Part shown: piece by piece, positions 21,934-33,020 of the stretch
Layout of the letters: the number at the start of each line of letters is the position of its first letter
Position numbering within the stretch: the stretch's first letter is position 1
Assembly (NCBI GenBank): GCA_002049455.2
Contig: KV918869.1
Location: 159,250 to 223,249 of the forward strand
Direction: 5' to 3'
Source: Porphyra umbilicalis
Taxonomy: Eukaryota; Rhodophyta; Bangiophyceae; Bangiales; Bangiaceae
Length of the DNA stretch: 64,000 nucleotides
Translations under genes and position numbers: made by a program
The notes under the pieces: generated by a model
What the model was told of the DNA's origin: nothing
The model's input: the letters and a program-made list of their open reading frames with translations, nothing else
The model's database searches: none

Positions 21934-22431
21934 TGTGGAGGTCGGGGGGTTAACAGTTGGAAGGGGCGTTGCCGCTCAGCTGTGGACAGCACATCCCTGG
22001 GGGCCATCCCAAAATATTCCGATCCGGGCCAGCAAAGAAATGATCTGTCCAAATCTCGGGGAGATATGATTTGGTCGGGGGCGAGGCTTTTACCCAGTGG
22101 TTTTCCCAACCCCCCTTTGACTTGATTGAACTTTTCGCTTTGGAGGGATTTATCGGTTTGGCGCATTTGGGGTGGCTACTTTGGCCATCGGCGTTCGGGT
22201 TTGGGAGGGGTTTATTGAGAGCGGGCACGCCGTCCCCGTCGCAGTTTGATAACACCAACTGTGCTTTCGACTACGATTCCCCCCTGGGCTTTGCCGTGAT
22301 TCTCTCCTCCCGTTGGGGGAAGGCTGGGCTGTGGGTCGACTTCCGAGGCAGTTCCTTCGACGGACCGAGCTGATCAAGAAGTCACTTCGGTAAGACGACG
22401 AACCAACGTGGTGGTGCTTAGAACCGCTACA
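21934..22431 (+). repeat. Gypsy copy A 3' LTR
   Basis: The complete 498-bp LTR runs from TGTGGAGGTCGG to CCGCTACA, the same length as 41601-42098. Over the shared 385 bp it differs from the truncated 5' LTR at a modest number of positions. This indicates an older insertion than copia-1, which lies inside the element. Confidence 0.9.
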
Positions 22432-22848
22432 GCGGTCAGTGGTTCTGTGTTTTTGTCCCTCCGCCCCGCGCTTCAAGGTTCCTCTGCAGGCACACGCCTG
22501 CGCGCCACCCTTGGGCGTTACCCCCCCCCCTCCCCACGCGGAACGCTTCACACCCAACCGTCGGACCGTCCTACATCAATGTATATCAGCAAGAATCACG
22601 GGGTGAACCCCACCGTTGAGCGGAAATCAGCGTCGAACTTTGGTTTTTTTTTGAACAAGGCCATGGCTCGTCGTACCCACAAGGCGGTCCTTCTTACATT
22701 TCGTAAACGCCTCCTTGGTTTCTCCGTCCTGCTCGCTGCGGTGGAGGTCGGGGCCATCGACAAGAGGGACCTGATTCCGGGGGGGGGGCGGCTCAGCAAA
22801 TTGTAACTCCACCTGTACTGCGGACTGTCGTGGCAAGCTCTGCACCAG

Positions 22849-23907
22849 ATGCACACGCAGCGGTACCGACAGCGCGAGCGGGGCGGGGTGCCAAAGACAG
22901 AGGCGTGGTTCAAGCGGGTGTTCTACAGCGCGTCTGAGAAGCAGTTCCGCACCGCCTTCCGTGTCAACCGCTCAAAAGCGTCCTTCTGGTGCGCGCGCGC
23001 GCCGCTTTCTGTCGCCGCCGGAGTGGGGGGCCAGCCCAGCTTGGACCTGCAGCTCGCCGTCACCCTGTTCCGTGTGGGCCATTACGGAAACGCGTGCTCA
23101 GTGTACGCTGTGTCAGACCTGTTCGCGGTTCCAGTCGGGGGCGTCATCAAGAGCACGCGGCGAGTGGTGAACGCGCTTACTGGTGTCGCCCCGCAGCACA
23201 TCCGCTGGCAGAACACGCAGCGACGTGCCGGTCTGTCAATGTATGCCGCCGAAACGTTCGGCTTTGCCGGCTGCATTGGTGCTACGGACGGAGCAACTTT
23301 CCTGCTTGCCTACCAGCCAGCGCTGCATCCCTGGGCGTACTACGACAGAAAGCAGCGCTACAGCTTGAATGGGCTCATCACCTGTGACTGGGATTGCCGT
23401 ATCACCAACTGCGTGCTTGGTTGTACGGGGGCAGCGCCCGACACCTACGTGCAGTCAACCGCGGCGTGGCATCGCCGCCCAAATGTCTACTTCACGAATG
23501 GGCAATACCTATTGGGCGACATGGGAATGCTATATTCGCGGCATGTGATTGGGCCTTTCAAGGAACCAGAATGTACTTTTGCGGAGCATCGGAACTACGA
23601 TCACCAACTGGCGCGGCTGCAGGTCAAGTCCGAGCACGCGATCGGCATCCTCAAAGGGCGATGGGGAAGCTTGAAAGAGCTCCGCCTCACGCTGGCCACA
23701 GACCGCCAATTCTCTTTTTCTATGACGTGGATTACGGCGTGTATCTTGATACACAACATATGCGTTGATGAGGGCGAAGACTTCCCCATCCCGCCTGTGC
23801 CGGAGTTCTCCCCTGCGTCCGCTGTCGAGCTCTTTGTGGAAGCGCGTCTGCGTCGGTTGCGGATCTCGGCGAGGGTGTGTGCTTTTATGCGAGAGAAGAA
23901 GGTGTAG
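22849..23907 (+). CDS. PIF/Harbinger-type transposase (DDE superfamily 4)
   Basis: The 352-residue protein would cut and join element ends in the nucleus. An N-terminal FRVNRSKASFW and LAVTLFRVGHYGN segment matches the region before the catalytic core in this family. Catalytic residues are likely D147 (GATDGATF), D224 (LLGDMGML) and E262 (SEHAIGILKGRWGSLKELR), with typical spacing. The same frame is open upstream from ATG 22664 to a TAA at 22804-22806, so the original protein may have been longer with one nonsense change. It is convergent with the minus-strand gene ending at 23952, the layout of two-gene Harbinger elements. Terminal repeats were not found. Confidence 0.85.
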   Translation: MHTQRYRQRERGGVPKTEAWFKRVFYSASEKQFRTAFRVNRSKASFWCARAPLSVAAGVGGQPSLDLQLAVTLFRVGHYGNACSVYAVSDLFAVPVGGVIKSTRRVVNALTGVAPQHIRWQNTQRRAGLSMYAAETFGFAGCIGATDGATFLLAYQPALHPWAYYDRKQRYSLNGLITCDWDCRITNCVLGCTGAAPDTYVQSTAAWHRRPNVYFTNGQYLLGDMGMLYSRHVIGPFKEPECTFAEHRNYDHQLARLQVKSEHAIGILKGRWGSLKELRLTLATDRQFSFSMTWITACILIHNICVDEGEDFPIPPVPEFSPASAVELFVEARLRRLRISARVCAFMREKKV

Positions 23908-23951
23908 AGAGAGAACGTGTGACAAGAGAGGAAGAGAGAGAAGGCCGGACA

Positions 23952-25250
23952 TCAAACGAGGAGATCAGGACGAGTCCCCCGCCATTGCAGCCTTAAGCAT
24001 ATCACGGAATGTTCATTGTCAGGGCGCTTCTCAATGGCGGCCGTGAGCATGGCCACCCGCTTGGTGCGCTCAGCCTCCAACGCCACCAGACGCTTGGTTT
24101 TCTGGTTTTCATCGAATCGGCGGGAGCCATCCGACAGCGACGCGGCCAAGGACCACAGAAAATCCCCGCCGCCCGGCAGCTTCGCCTCACCTGCCGCATC
24201 CGCCACGGCCGCGCGACGCGCCCGCCCACTCGCTCCGCCACTGTTGAGACCAGTGGCGGACACGGAAGAGGCATGAGCAGTAGCCCTCCCGCCTGACGGG
24301 CGAGTGCCGCCTCCGGGCGTTATCTCACCGCTGCCGCCGAAGGAGCCGCTGGCGCCATCGTCGAAACTGTTAGCATCGCCACCGTCCGCGTTATTGCCAC
24401 GTCCGTCGTTGTGCACCAAATCCCCGTCCGCATCGTCAGCGCCGTGGGCATCGCTGAGAAAGAGCTCGTTCGCCGCCCCACGGTCGCCACCCCCCCCCAC
24501 CCCTCCACCCCCCGCCCTATCACCTCCACCACCCTCCCCTCCAGTAAGGGCCTCATGTGACTCGCCGGCATCTTCCCCCGCCACACCCTGCCGCCCACTG
24601 CCGCCTGTCGTGCCTGCGAGCCCGTCGTCAGGGGGTGAACCACCAAAAGGGGGGTGACACGTTGCACCCCACCGACCAATGGCTTGCGTGTCAATCACAA
24701 AGCTCAAAATACTTTTGATGTCCGCGTACTCCATGCGGCAGGCCTTTCCCTGCTCGCGGATGACCTCATTGACGCGGCCTTCAATGTAACCCGCCGCCTT
24801 GCCCGTGTTATGCGCCGTGATAGTGTAAGTCGCGTTGTACAGCGTCACAGCTTCGGAGATGAGGCGGGACACCGCGGCCTTGTTTATGGGCTTGCCCTCG
24901 ATTCACAGACGCTTCACCCACGAATCGGTAGCCACCAGGTGCGCGGAGATGGACGACACTTGGAGGCGCTTCGACACGCCGTGACTGTGGTGACGCCGGG
25001 CACGCGCATGCATCGTGTCGTGCCACAGCTTATCAATACAGAGTCGGACGAAGAAAAAGAAGATCGTGAAGGAGCTTTTAGCATTGATAGTGCCCCCCGT
25101 CATGTCTCTGCCTGACGCCCCACCCGCACCATGCACCCCGGCCACGCCGGAGGGAGCATCGCTGGCCCCCGAGATACCGACCGCGTCTTGAGCGGCACGA
25201 GAGACGGCGTCGGCCGAAGGGATCGGGGCAGCCGGCGCGCCGGCCGCCAT
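23952..25250 (-). pseudogene. Putative Harbinger partner protein, one in-frame stop
   Basis: The start chosen is ATG 25250 (MAAGAPAAPIPSAD). The frame runs to 23952 with one TGA at 24903-24905, after WVKRL. The N-terminal half has an aromatic and basic segment that could be a SANT/Myb-like DNA-binding region, though I cannot name a family. The middle is Gly/Asp/Ala-rich and probably disordered. The C-terminus has a charged helical stretch (TKRLVALEAERTKRVAML) likely to be a coiled coil. Its convergence with the transposase 44 bases away suggests the accessory DNA-binding protein these transposons need. The role is inferred from context. Confidence 0.5.
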
Positions 25251-27040
25251 GACGAACGACAGAAGGGTAGTTGGGAAAAAATGGAGGGAGGGGGGCGTGC
25301 GTGCAAACTGCCACAGCCGGCCAGCTACGGCTCGTGGGGAACAGGTGAGAGGAAACGCGGCGGAGAGTTTGCAAGAGGTGCGCCATCGAACGCGCAGGAC
25401 CTTCGAACCACGCAGCCCTACTGCGCGCTCACATGCACGTGTGCGCGTATCCGTCCAAGTAGTGTGCAGGCGCGTGCTGATGTGCGACGCACGCACCGCG
25501 GACACTGGAAAAATGCAGTCGCGCACGCTGCTGCCTGCCTGCACAGCTGTGCAGCTACTTTGCCGTAATTTTTCTGTTACTCGACTGGAGCTCCAGAAGA
25601 GCCCATGTGAAAATTGAGTTCCGAGTGTTAATATTTTGTCCCGGGCAACGCGTCCAACGCAGAATCGCCTGCGTTTCCAACGTGTGAGTCAACCTATTGG
25701 CAACAGTTGAGATGAATGAGGGTCTGGGAGAAGAACTCTCAGCGAGACTGACCTGCAGGGGGTATGGCAACGTGGCAGTCAGAGCAGCGGCACAGCGCCG
25801 AACCACCTGGCTGACCAGTTTGAAGTGGTCAAAGAAAGCTCCTGTCTGCCCGGGCAATAAATCGTAAATACAACCAAGTCATTTGTCATTTGGTTTGGTT
25901 CGTTTCTTGAAATCAACCTGATTAATCGAACCATCTCTAGATTCAACATGAACTTACAACCCTGCATCGCACACGACGCGCGTAGCTACATACCGCACAC
26001 GAGTCGTGTAAAAGCAAACCCTGCAACGTCGATCCCATTCTCAAATTGGGGAATCTAGAGGTGCAACGTGTGGCATGATGAATGGAAACCCCATTCTGGG
26101 GGCCCTGTTTGGGGCCAGGCGCGATGAAGTTGAGTTGAAACGAGCCACGAGATGTTCCGAAAGGGGTCATTTTTGCTGAGTTGAGCCCAGCCCCATTCTG
26201 CGACATGTAATTTCAGTGAAACCGAAGAAGCGCTAAATGATCTCCATCGGCGTTTAATGAAACGAAGCCACCGAAAAAATGGCCTGACAGCCTGTGAAGC
26301 AGTCGCGGTGAGATCGCCACGTCCCTATCAAGCGCCAGATGTGCCGCCACAATCGACAAAACCGAAGACAACGTCGAAGAAAAAAAAATTTGAAGGGACT
26401 ATCGGGCCGACACCTGGCACGGCCACGACATGAACAGGGCACCCAAAGGATGCGACGGGCCCTGGGCACTGTGCGATCATCTCGTGTGCAGTCTCTTCGT
26501 TGGCAATTGGATCGGTTCGGGGCACCCAAGAAGCGTTAAGCGGCTGGGCGGGCGAACAGGCCAACGGGCGTCGTCACTTGTGCGATCCGCATCGAGCGGC
26601 AGGATCGTCGCGAGATGCCAACAGGTCAGATACATCACCAGCGACACTCTCGGGTGTTGTTTTCAAACCGCCCAGCCTGGGGGGAAGCGTTGTGCTTTGC
26701 CGAAGCAGTAAACCGAACCAATTTAATGCCTGGATTGCATCACTTTTGCCAAAAACTGTACTTTTGGAATCTGGTCGACGCCACAAACTGTCCGTTTCGG
26801 TCCCACATGCCCGATGCTCGGTGTAACCCGGCCCGCGTCATGGGATGAGACCGTGCAAGAGGGGGCCACTAAAAACGGGGCGAAGCGATTTGCGCAATTT
26901 GTGGACACAGCGACGGCACAGAACGGATGGCCAGCCAGTCACGTGACAAGCTCGTCATCCGTTGACGTTGGAAGGACCCCCACGCTAACGCCCTCTCTGG
27001 CTCTGGAGGCGTGACAGCATTCAGCGCCGCGACTCGACAG
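25251..27040. other. Intergenic DNA, no gene seen
   Basis: No recognisable coding region. From about 25560 to 26900 the base composition is ordinary and open frames are short. I looked for Harbinger-type inverted repeats here and beside 22432 and found no convincing pair. GGGGGCCCTGTTTGGGGCC at about 26097 resembles a Harbinger terminus but lacks a partner. Confidence 0.4.
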
Positions 27041-27190
27041 GGGCCGCCTCGCGGCCTCTCAGCTCTGCGACGCATGTCGCGCTGTCCCTCAGGCGTCTGA
27101 CGTGGCCCGCGCGGCCCCTCAGCCGTCCGATGGGGGCCGCGCGGCCTCTCAGCCGTCTTACGTGGCCCGCGCGGCCCCCAAGCCGTCCTA
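27041..27190. repeat. 30-bp tandem repeat, five units
   Basis: GCGGCC(T/C)CTCAG-type units begin at 27051, 27081, 27111, 27141 and 27171, giving a strict 30-bp period. Being a multiple of three, it reads as ten-residue repeats on either strand. No gene is established around it. Confidence 0.8.
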
Positions 27191-28036
27191 CGTGGGTGGC
27201 GTGCATGCTTGCGGTTCCCGCTTTCAAACAGGTCGGCGTGAACAGGCTTTGGTGGCGGGTCCCACTGGCTCGTCCCTCCGGATCGGCCCAGATTGTGTTG
27301 CGTGGACAGTGGGGCGCTGTGGACGCGCTCCACGTGTGTCATCCGCCTGCCTGCGCGCTGTTTGGTCCCCGTGGGTGTCCTTTCGTCGTGTGCCCGGGCT
27401 TCTGCAAAGCGGGCCCGGCTGAGGGCTGGGCGCTCGCACGCCGTCGGACGGGAGGTGGCAGTGGGCGTGACGCGGCGAGGCGCCTCCTTCGTTTGGCACG
27501 CACGCGGACGTGCTCTCTCGCCCGCTTCTCTTCCACCCTCGTGCGCCGTGTGCGAACCCGCCTTCAGTCACTCTTCCCGCCCACCCCAACCGTTCGCATG
27601 ACGCGTGTCAAGGGCGCCGGGGACACGCGACGGCGCCGTTCACAATGGCTCCGCACTGGTCGCCTGGCCACCCCGCCCTCTCCGCCCTCCGCGCCCTGGA
27701 CCACAACGGTGCGCGCTACTCAGCCACTGCTCCCGCCCCCGGTCCTGTCGCTGTGTAGGTCCCTGTGACCCTGACGCATTGGACGCTCCCCCCCCCCCCG
27801 GCCGCGCGCCATGCAGCCGCGCCTGCCATCCCGCCCTGACCCCCGCCCCCCTCCACTGGGGCGGCGGGACAATCCGCCGCTTTTGGACGGCGGCCGGCCT
27901 CCCGTACAAGAGCGTCGCGCTCGTGCACGGCTGGACGACGGGAGCGACGGCCATCCGCTCTCACCTGGCGCACGGCGGTTTGCGCACCCGCACGGCGGTC
28001 GTGACTACCCCTGTTGGCCAAGCCCCCCGCGAGGAC

Positions 28037-28228
28037 CGGCGGGCCCTCCTCACGGTCCCCCTCAGTGGGACCTTCTTTGAGGGCCGGCGGGTCTCCCAAA
28101 AGCCCCCCCTCGGTGGTGCCCTCTTCGCGGGCCGGCGGGTCCCTCACAAGGCCCCCCTCGGTGGAGCCCCCCTCGCGGGCCAACGGGTCCCCCACAAGGC
28201 CGTCCCCGGTGAAACTCTCCTCGACGGC
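28037..28228 (+). repeat. 48-bp tandem repeat, four units
   Basis: Four units of 48 bp encode 16-residue repeats such as RRVSQKPPLGGALFAG in the plus frame open from 27605 to 28408. That frame is not in phase with the SANT-type exon starting near 28308. It could be an upstream exon or non-coding. Confidence 0.75.
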
Positions 28229-28307
28229 CGTCGGACGACCATCGGTGCGCGTACGGCGGCCCCCCCCCCTGTGACGGACCCGCCGCTGGGCATCTTCCAC
28301 CAAGCAC

Positions 28308-29147
28308 GTGGGCTCCCGCCTGGCGGCCGCCGTTCATCCCTCCGACGCTCTGGAGCGGCGCGTCACCCGGCAATCCGCACGGCGGGCACGCCTACGAGTG
28401 AACGCTGACGCCCGCCCAACAGCCGAGCACATCCTCGCCGGTGACCTTGATGCCCGCGCCGCCGCCACCGTTGCCGCAGCTTACGCTGGCGGAGGCGGCG
28501 GGGAAACCGCTGTTCGTCATCGGCGGCAACCAAGTCCCGCCCCAGCAGCAGACGATGCAGGCGGCGACGCTCCGACCACTTTTCGCACTCAGTGGGGGCC
28601 AAGCCCCGCCCTCGCAGCAAACGACGCAGACAGCGGCGCCCCAACCACTGAATGTACTCGTGGGGAGCCACGCCCTGCCCTTGCAGCAGACCTCGCCGGA
28701 GGTTGCGCCCCAACAGCTGTACGTTATCGGCGGGAGCCAAGCCCCGCCCCCGTCGTCGTACATGCTGATGCCTGCTCGCGTACAGCCTCCCCACCGAGAC
28801 CTCCTTCACCCTTCCATGCCGTAACGGCAGTAAACTACAACTTGTTTAAGTCGATGGGGTCTAGCCTAGGCTGGACTGATGAGGACCGCGTGCCGCTGTG
28901 CCGCGCGCTTCTCGAGGTGAGCGGTGATCCGGTGATGGCTACCGGGCGGTCAAAAGACGAGCTGTGGGCGGCTGTGCACAAAAAGTGGACGGACTTGATG
29001 GACTGGAAGGATCCTCTGCGCGTCAAGCGCAACGTGAGCGCAATCGCGAAGCAGTTCAAAAAGATTCGAAAGGGGGTGAGCACCTTTACCTCTCACTACC
29101 TGGCGGTCAAGACCACGAAAACTACAGTCGTTCCACAAAAAACCTAG
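28308..29147 (+). CDS. SANT/Myb-like exon of a NAM-associated-type gene (first exon)
   Basis: The C-terminal part of this frame, from about 28854, holds a trihelix/SANT-like domain: LGWTDEDRVPLCRALLEVS, DELWAAVHKKW and VSAIAKQFKKIRKGVSTF. This arrangement is known from SANT/NAM-associated proteins found as large families in algae and oomycetes. The upstream 180 codons are low-complexity with a 23-residue repeat. No ATG is clear for the long form; ATG 28854 lies just before the domain. A GT at about 29106 after SHYLA could be the splice donor. The second half of the protein lies at 32054-38849. Confidence 0.6.
   Translation: MGSRLAAAVHPSDALERRVTRQSARRARLRVNADARPTAEHILAGDLDARAAATVAAAYAGGGGGETAVRHRRQPSPAPAADDAGGDAPTTFRTQWGPSPALAANDADSGAPTTECTRGEPRPALAADLAGGCAPTAVRYRREPSPAPVVVHADACSRTASPPRPPSPFHAVTAVNYNLFKSMGSSLGWTDEDRVPLCRALLEVSGDPVMATGRSKDELWAAVHKKWTDLMDWKDPLRVKRNVSAIAKQFKKIRKGVSTFTSHYLAVKTTKTTVVPQKT
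28527..28775 (+). repeat. 69-bp coding tandem repeat
   Basis: Three and a half units of 23 residues (for example GPSPALAANDADSGAPTTE) precede the SANT-like domain in the same frame. The protein-level repeat suggests a disordered linker. Confidence 0.7.
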
Positions 29148-29206
29148 CTCACCCGCGGGACCAATAGTTCCATCGACATCTCACATGTGCCTCTTTTGCT
29201 CTCCAA

Positions 29207-29961
29207 CAGGGGTTGTCATGGATATATCCCTGAGAAATATATCCATGCATTATATCCGTATCCTCTTCGGATACGCGCCGGGGACGCATATTCTAAATGC
29301 ATTCTGAGAAAGAGAGGAGAGGATATATCTATCCTGTCCGACAAAAAATTGCAAGCTTATATCAGATCCGTTTTCCAGATATGAAAGGGCAGGATACTGG
29401 GATATACAAGATTATTAAACTTCTCGGGCCGACGGAATTCTGGTACAACGCAGTCCACCTATCTTTTCCCTATCCGACCATCGGGAGATACATGTGCAAG
29501 CATGTTGCAGCGACAAGCGGCAATCCCGACCGACCCGGAAGAAGCCGTTCAAGCACGCGACGCGGCCCGCTTGCGATATCAGCAAAGCGTGCCACGAGTT
29601 TCAGAACGGTCTATCTGACGACCGTTTGCAAAAACGACGGGGAACTGCCTGGACCGCGCCCGTTGGGGCGCACACATCAAATGTGAATATCACGTCGTAC
29701 TTGACGTCCATTTAGCACTCAACAAGTGTCTGAATGGCGTCTTTCTCTGACCCTAATTGTGCGGACTGACGGACTTGCAGGATTGTAATCGGATACGATA
29801 ATCGTACTCAGATACGGATATAATCTACGTGATAATCCGGTTTCGGAGGCAGATATCCGCATCCGTATCTTAATTAAGCGATTTTTCCGTAATCAGATAC
29901 ACCGCATCGGCGTGTATCCGTATTCTATTTCGCCTCGAAATGCATATCCTGACAACCCCTG
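29207..29961. mobile_element. hAT-type element in the intron
   Basis: The termini CAGGGGTTGTCATGGATAT and ATATCCTGACAACCCCTG are inverted repeats, and the exact 8-bp duplication CTCTCCAA flanks them (29199-29206 and 29962-29969). Without the insertion the flank reads CTCTTTTGCTCTCCAATGCTGTCTCTTTTAG, a pyrimidine-rich tract ending in AG. The 755-bp interior has many GGATAC/GTATCC motifs, as expected for subterminal transposase sites, and no transposase. Confidence 0.85.
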
Positions 29962-29969
29962 CTCTCCAA

Positions 29970-30498
29970 TGCTGTCTCTTTTAGACATGCACTGTTCAAT
30001 CTCCCTCGAACATGACCAATCCACGATTACAGCGAAGGCCCGGCGGGCCTGAGGGACCTTCTCAAGAGGGACACGGGCTTTCTGAAGCAATATTTCCAAG
30101 ACAGCTGAAGCTGCGCCGGAATTTTGAACTCGTGGCGGGTCCATTGCAAGCGTGGCGCGAGAATGTTGCCCACGTTTACACGTGCTGGGCACTATCACGC
30201 AGGGCAGCAAAATGTTCCCATGATAGATCCTCCGTCCCTGCGCTCTCATAGGCGCGGGAGTCCACGAGGCACTGTCCACATTCTCTCAGATGTGGTGGAC
30301 CAATGAGAGAGCACCAAATGGCCTCTATTGAGAACGGGCCCTGTAATTGATGCCTTATTTGCTACCGGCTCACACGCAGCGGGAGGGCACGTTAAGAATC
30401 ACTGAGATTGCTCCATTGGAAGCCGTTGCCTTTTTCGAAATGGGCTCAGCACACGCAAGCAGGACTGACACACGAGGTAGCAAAAACAGCAAGTTCTT
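29970..30498. other. Intron segment between hAT element and fold-back
   Basis: No coding domain or repeat is recognised. It probably belongs to the intron of the SANT/NAM-type gene or to further unrecognised insertions. Confidence 0.35.
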
Positions 30499-31898
30499 CT
30501 CGAGGGCTTTCTCAGGCCCCCCACGTCGGGAGGCCAGGCCCGTCGACCAATATCGCTGTTCCGCCCGTGGCGCGCGTGCCAGGCGTCACACGTCCAGTAT
30601 CGATGATCAGAGCGCGGCCCCGGCCGTGTCGCCCACTTCAGCTGACAGCCCAGTGCGAGCAGGACAGGAGCCAGTAGATCTCGTCCTCCGCGCCATTTCG
30701 AACCGCTGGCAAGTCCATTGCGAAATCATAGGGAAGCGCAGCATCTTTTGACCCTATCTTCATGCCTGACCGATGGCCAGACGGTCCAGATCACAGGCCC
30801 GTTCTGGGTCGGTCGAGGTCACATGATCAAATTTGTGACGATCAGAACGCAGATGTCAACCGGACGCCGGCGTCGTCGATTCGGACCACGTGGCCGCCGC
30901 GATCCACAGCCCCCCCACCCCCCCCCCCACCGCCGACGTCGCTGTCGCCGCGGCTTCGGCCGCCGCGTCCTCCCCACCCCCCCCCCCTGCCGCCCCACGC
31001 TCCCCCCCGCCCCACCGCCATTCCTGTTCCGATCAGTTCTGTTTCTCGTGTCGTGTTGCATTCGTTTTTCTTGCTTTCTTTTTCGTGGGTCATGTGCATT
31101 GTTCTTTTGGCTGTTCCATTGTGTCGTTTAGATAAAAACATGCTGATGCTTTCTATTGTCGTCCCTACCACTGCCGCCCTCATCGATCTCCGTTGTTGGT
31201 GCTGATCACCGCCGGCGGTTCTGTTGCGTCGTGTTTTTTTTTTTTGAAGAAGGAATCAGGGTCATGGTGGTGGGTTTGTGCACTCTGTGTTTGAGGCCGC
31301 TTGTCCCTCCAAGACTTGAAACAGCAATGAACGAACTGTGGACGGGCGAGAACATCTGATGCTGACAGTAAAGAGGTGCAACAAACTGCAGCGACCGCAA
31401 ATTCAGTCCCGCAGCGACGAAGGAAAAATCAATCCAAAAAAGCGCAGAAGCAGCGTGTGTTTATATCTACGACACAAAGGAACAGCCAAAAGAACAAGGC
31501 ACATGACCCACGAAAAAGAAAGCAAGAAAAACGACATCAGACATCTGCGTTCTGATCGTCACAAATTTGATCATGTGACCTCGACCGACCCAGAACGGGC
31601 CTGTGATCTGGACCGTCTGGCCATCGGTCAGGCATCAAGATAGGGTCAAAAGATGCTGCGCTTCCCTATGATCTCGCAATGGACTTGCCAGCGGTTCGAA
31701 ATGGCGCGGAGGACGAGATCTACTGGCTCCTGTCCTGCTCGCACTGGGCTGTCAGCTGAAGTGGGCGACACGGCCGGGGCCGCGCTCTGATCATCGATAC
31801 TGGACGTGTGACGCCTGGCACGCGCGCCACGGGCGGAACAGCGATATTGGTCGACGGGCCTGGCCCCCCGACGTGGGGGGCCAGTGAAGTCCCTCGAG
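30499..31898. repeat. 1.4-kb fold-back (long inverted repeat)
   Basis: The outer arms 30499-30857 and 31540-31898 are near-complete reverse complements, starting at CTCGAGGG. The pairing resumes inside between 31062-31140 and 31459-31537. The left arm has an extra GC-rich stretch of about 204 bp (30858-31061) that the right arm lacks. The loop is about 320 bp. A transcript would form a long double-stranded hairpin. It could be a fold-back or Mutator-like element; no flanking duplication was found. Confidence 0.85.
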
Positions 31899-32053
31899 TG
31901 CTCTGCGATGTCATGCGTTGCCGCGTGTGAAGGAGCACTCAAAATCCATTGAGCACAGAAGTGGGTTTGAGACTTTCGCTGGGACACGTCATTTCATTTT
32001 AGCCGCGCTTGCAAGAAACCAGCAACATATTTGATGCACTTTTGATGTCTGCC

Positions 32054-32465
32054 AAGTGCTATGTTTTTTTTGGAACGACTGTACTGGCAACATGTCGGAC
32101 GAGGACATCATCAGTGGGGCCATCGCACGGTACTGCTCGCTGGACATCTACCAGGCCATACTCCAAGACCGGGAGCAGGACAAGCGCAAGGGCAAGGTGG
32201 CAAAGCGGAAGGCCAAGCTCGCGCATTGCAAGTGGATGGCATGCTGGCGCGTGCTGCGCATATCAGACAAGTTCAGCGGCGCTGCCAGCACGACGGACGA
32301 CCAGAGCGTGGACCCGGATGACTTGTTGGACGAGGACGCCGACAGCGGCAGTACGAGCAGCCTCAGTACGCGCAACAGGGGCTACATGCCCCGACCGTGT
32401 GGCATTACGGCTGCCAAGCTGATGAGGTCCGAGGACGTGGGCATGGAGAGGAAGGTCAAGGCGAG
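32054..32465 (+). pseudogene. NAM-associated-type gene, second exon, part before copia-2
   Basis: The segment TGNMSDEDIISGAIARY, then KLAHCKWMACWRVLR and SDKFSGAA, follows the order of SANT/NAM-associated proteins downstream of the SANT domain. RPCGITAAKLM matches the conserved start of the NAM-associated C-terminal region. A splice acceptor AG at about 32053 would open the exon. Copia-2 cuts the frame after KVKAS, with the target GCGAG duplicated. The continuation at 38384 is in frame once copia-2 and one duplication are ignored. Confidence 0.7.
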
Positions 32466-32866
32466 TGTTGAGGCAGCCCCCCAAGCCCACGCAGGTTAGT
32501 CGGAGTTAAATCGGACTGCATGGCTAATTCTGGGAGTACTTATGCGGTCATCGGCTTGTTTGGCTGTGCCATTGTCATGCATTGCTGCATGTGTGTGATG
32601 TAATTACTTGTACTTGTGTGTTGAGGGCAGCTCCTTTTGGAGCTGAGCTCGGGCAGATTCTCGTGGGGTCATCGAGGGGCGTTGCGGTTTTTGGGGTGAT
32701 GAGAGCACGTACCCTCCAAGGGAGGTAGCACTGCACTGGCGGAGGAGTGCGCCGGCAGAACGTGGCGAGAGATGCACAAGGAGGGTTTCAGAGCCTGCTG
32801 GCCTCGCGCCTCAGACCGCTCTCGAGTAAAGCAACGCACCCACCCAACTACCGCTCACTTCACAGG
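32466..32866 (+). repeat. Copia-2 5' LTR
   Basis: It runs from TGTTGAGGCAGC to CACTTCACA and carries GTAATTACTTGTACTTGTGT, which resembles a part of the copia-1 LTR. It differs from the 3' LTR at about 30 positions. Confidence 0.9.
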
Positions 32867-32881
32867 TTATGGTCCCAGCTG
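32867..32881 (+). promoter_or_regulatory. Copia-2 primer-binding site (half initiator tRNA-Met)
   Basis: GGTTATGGTCCCAGC abuts the LTR and matches the anticodon arm of initiator tRNA-Met with one mismatch, as in the other copia elements here. Confidence 0.8.
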
Positions 32882-33020
32882 TCGCTAGTGGTAACCGTCG
32901 TTTTCCCTGCGGTCGCTGGTAAGACGACGTCGCTGAGATCGCGGTGTGTTCCGGCGTCGGGCGGGCGTGTTCTGCTCCCTACGTCGTTTTACGGTGCTGT
33001 GCGGCGCGGAGGTCGTCAAC

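Noticed and set aside
26097-26125. Harbinger terminal repeat GGGCCCTGTTTGGGG
   Set aside because: No inverted partner was found near 22432 or elsewhere, and the motif is short and GC-rich.
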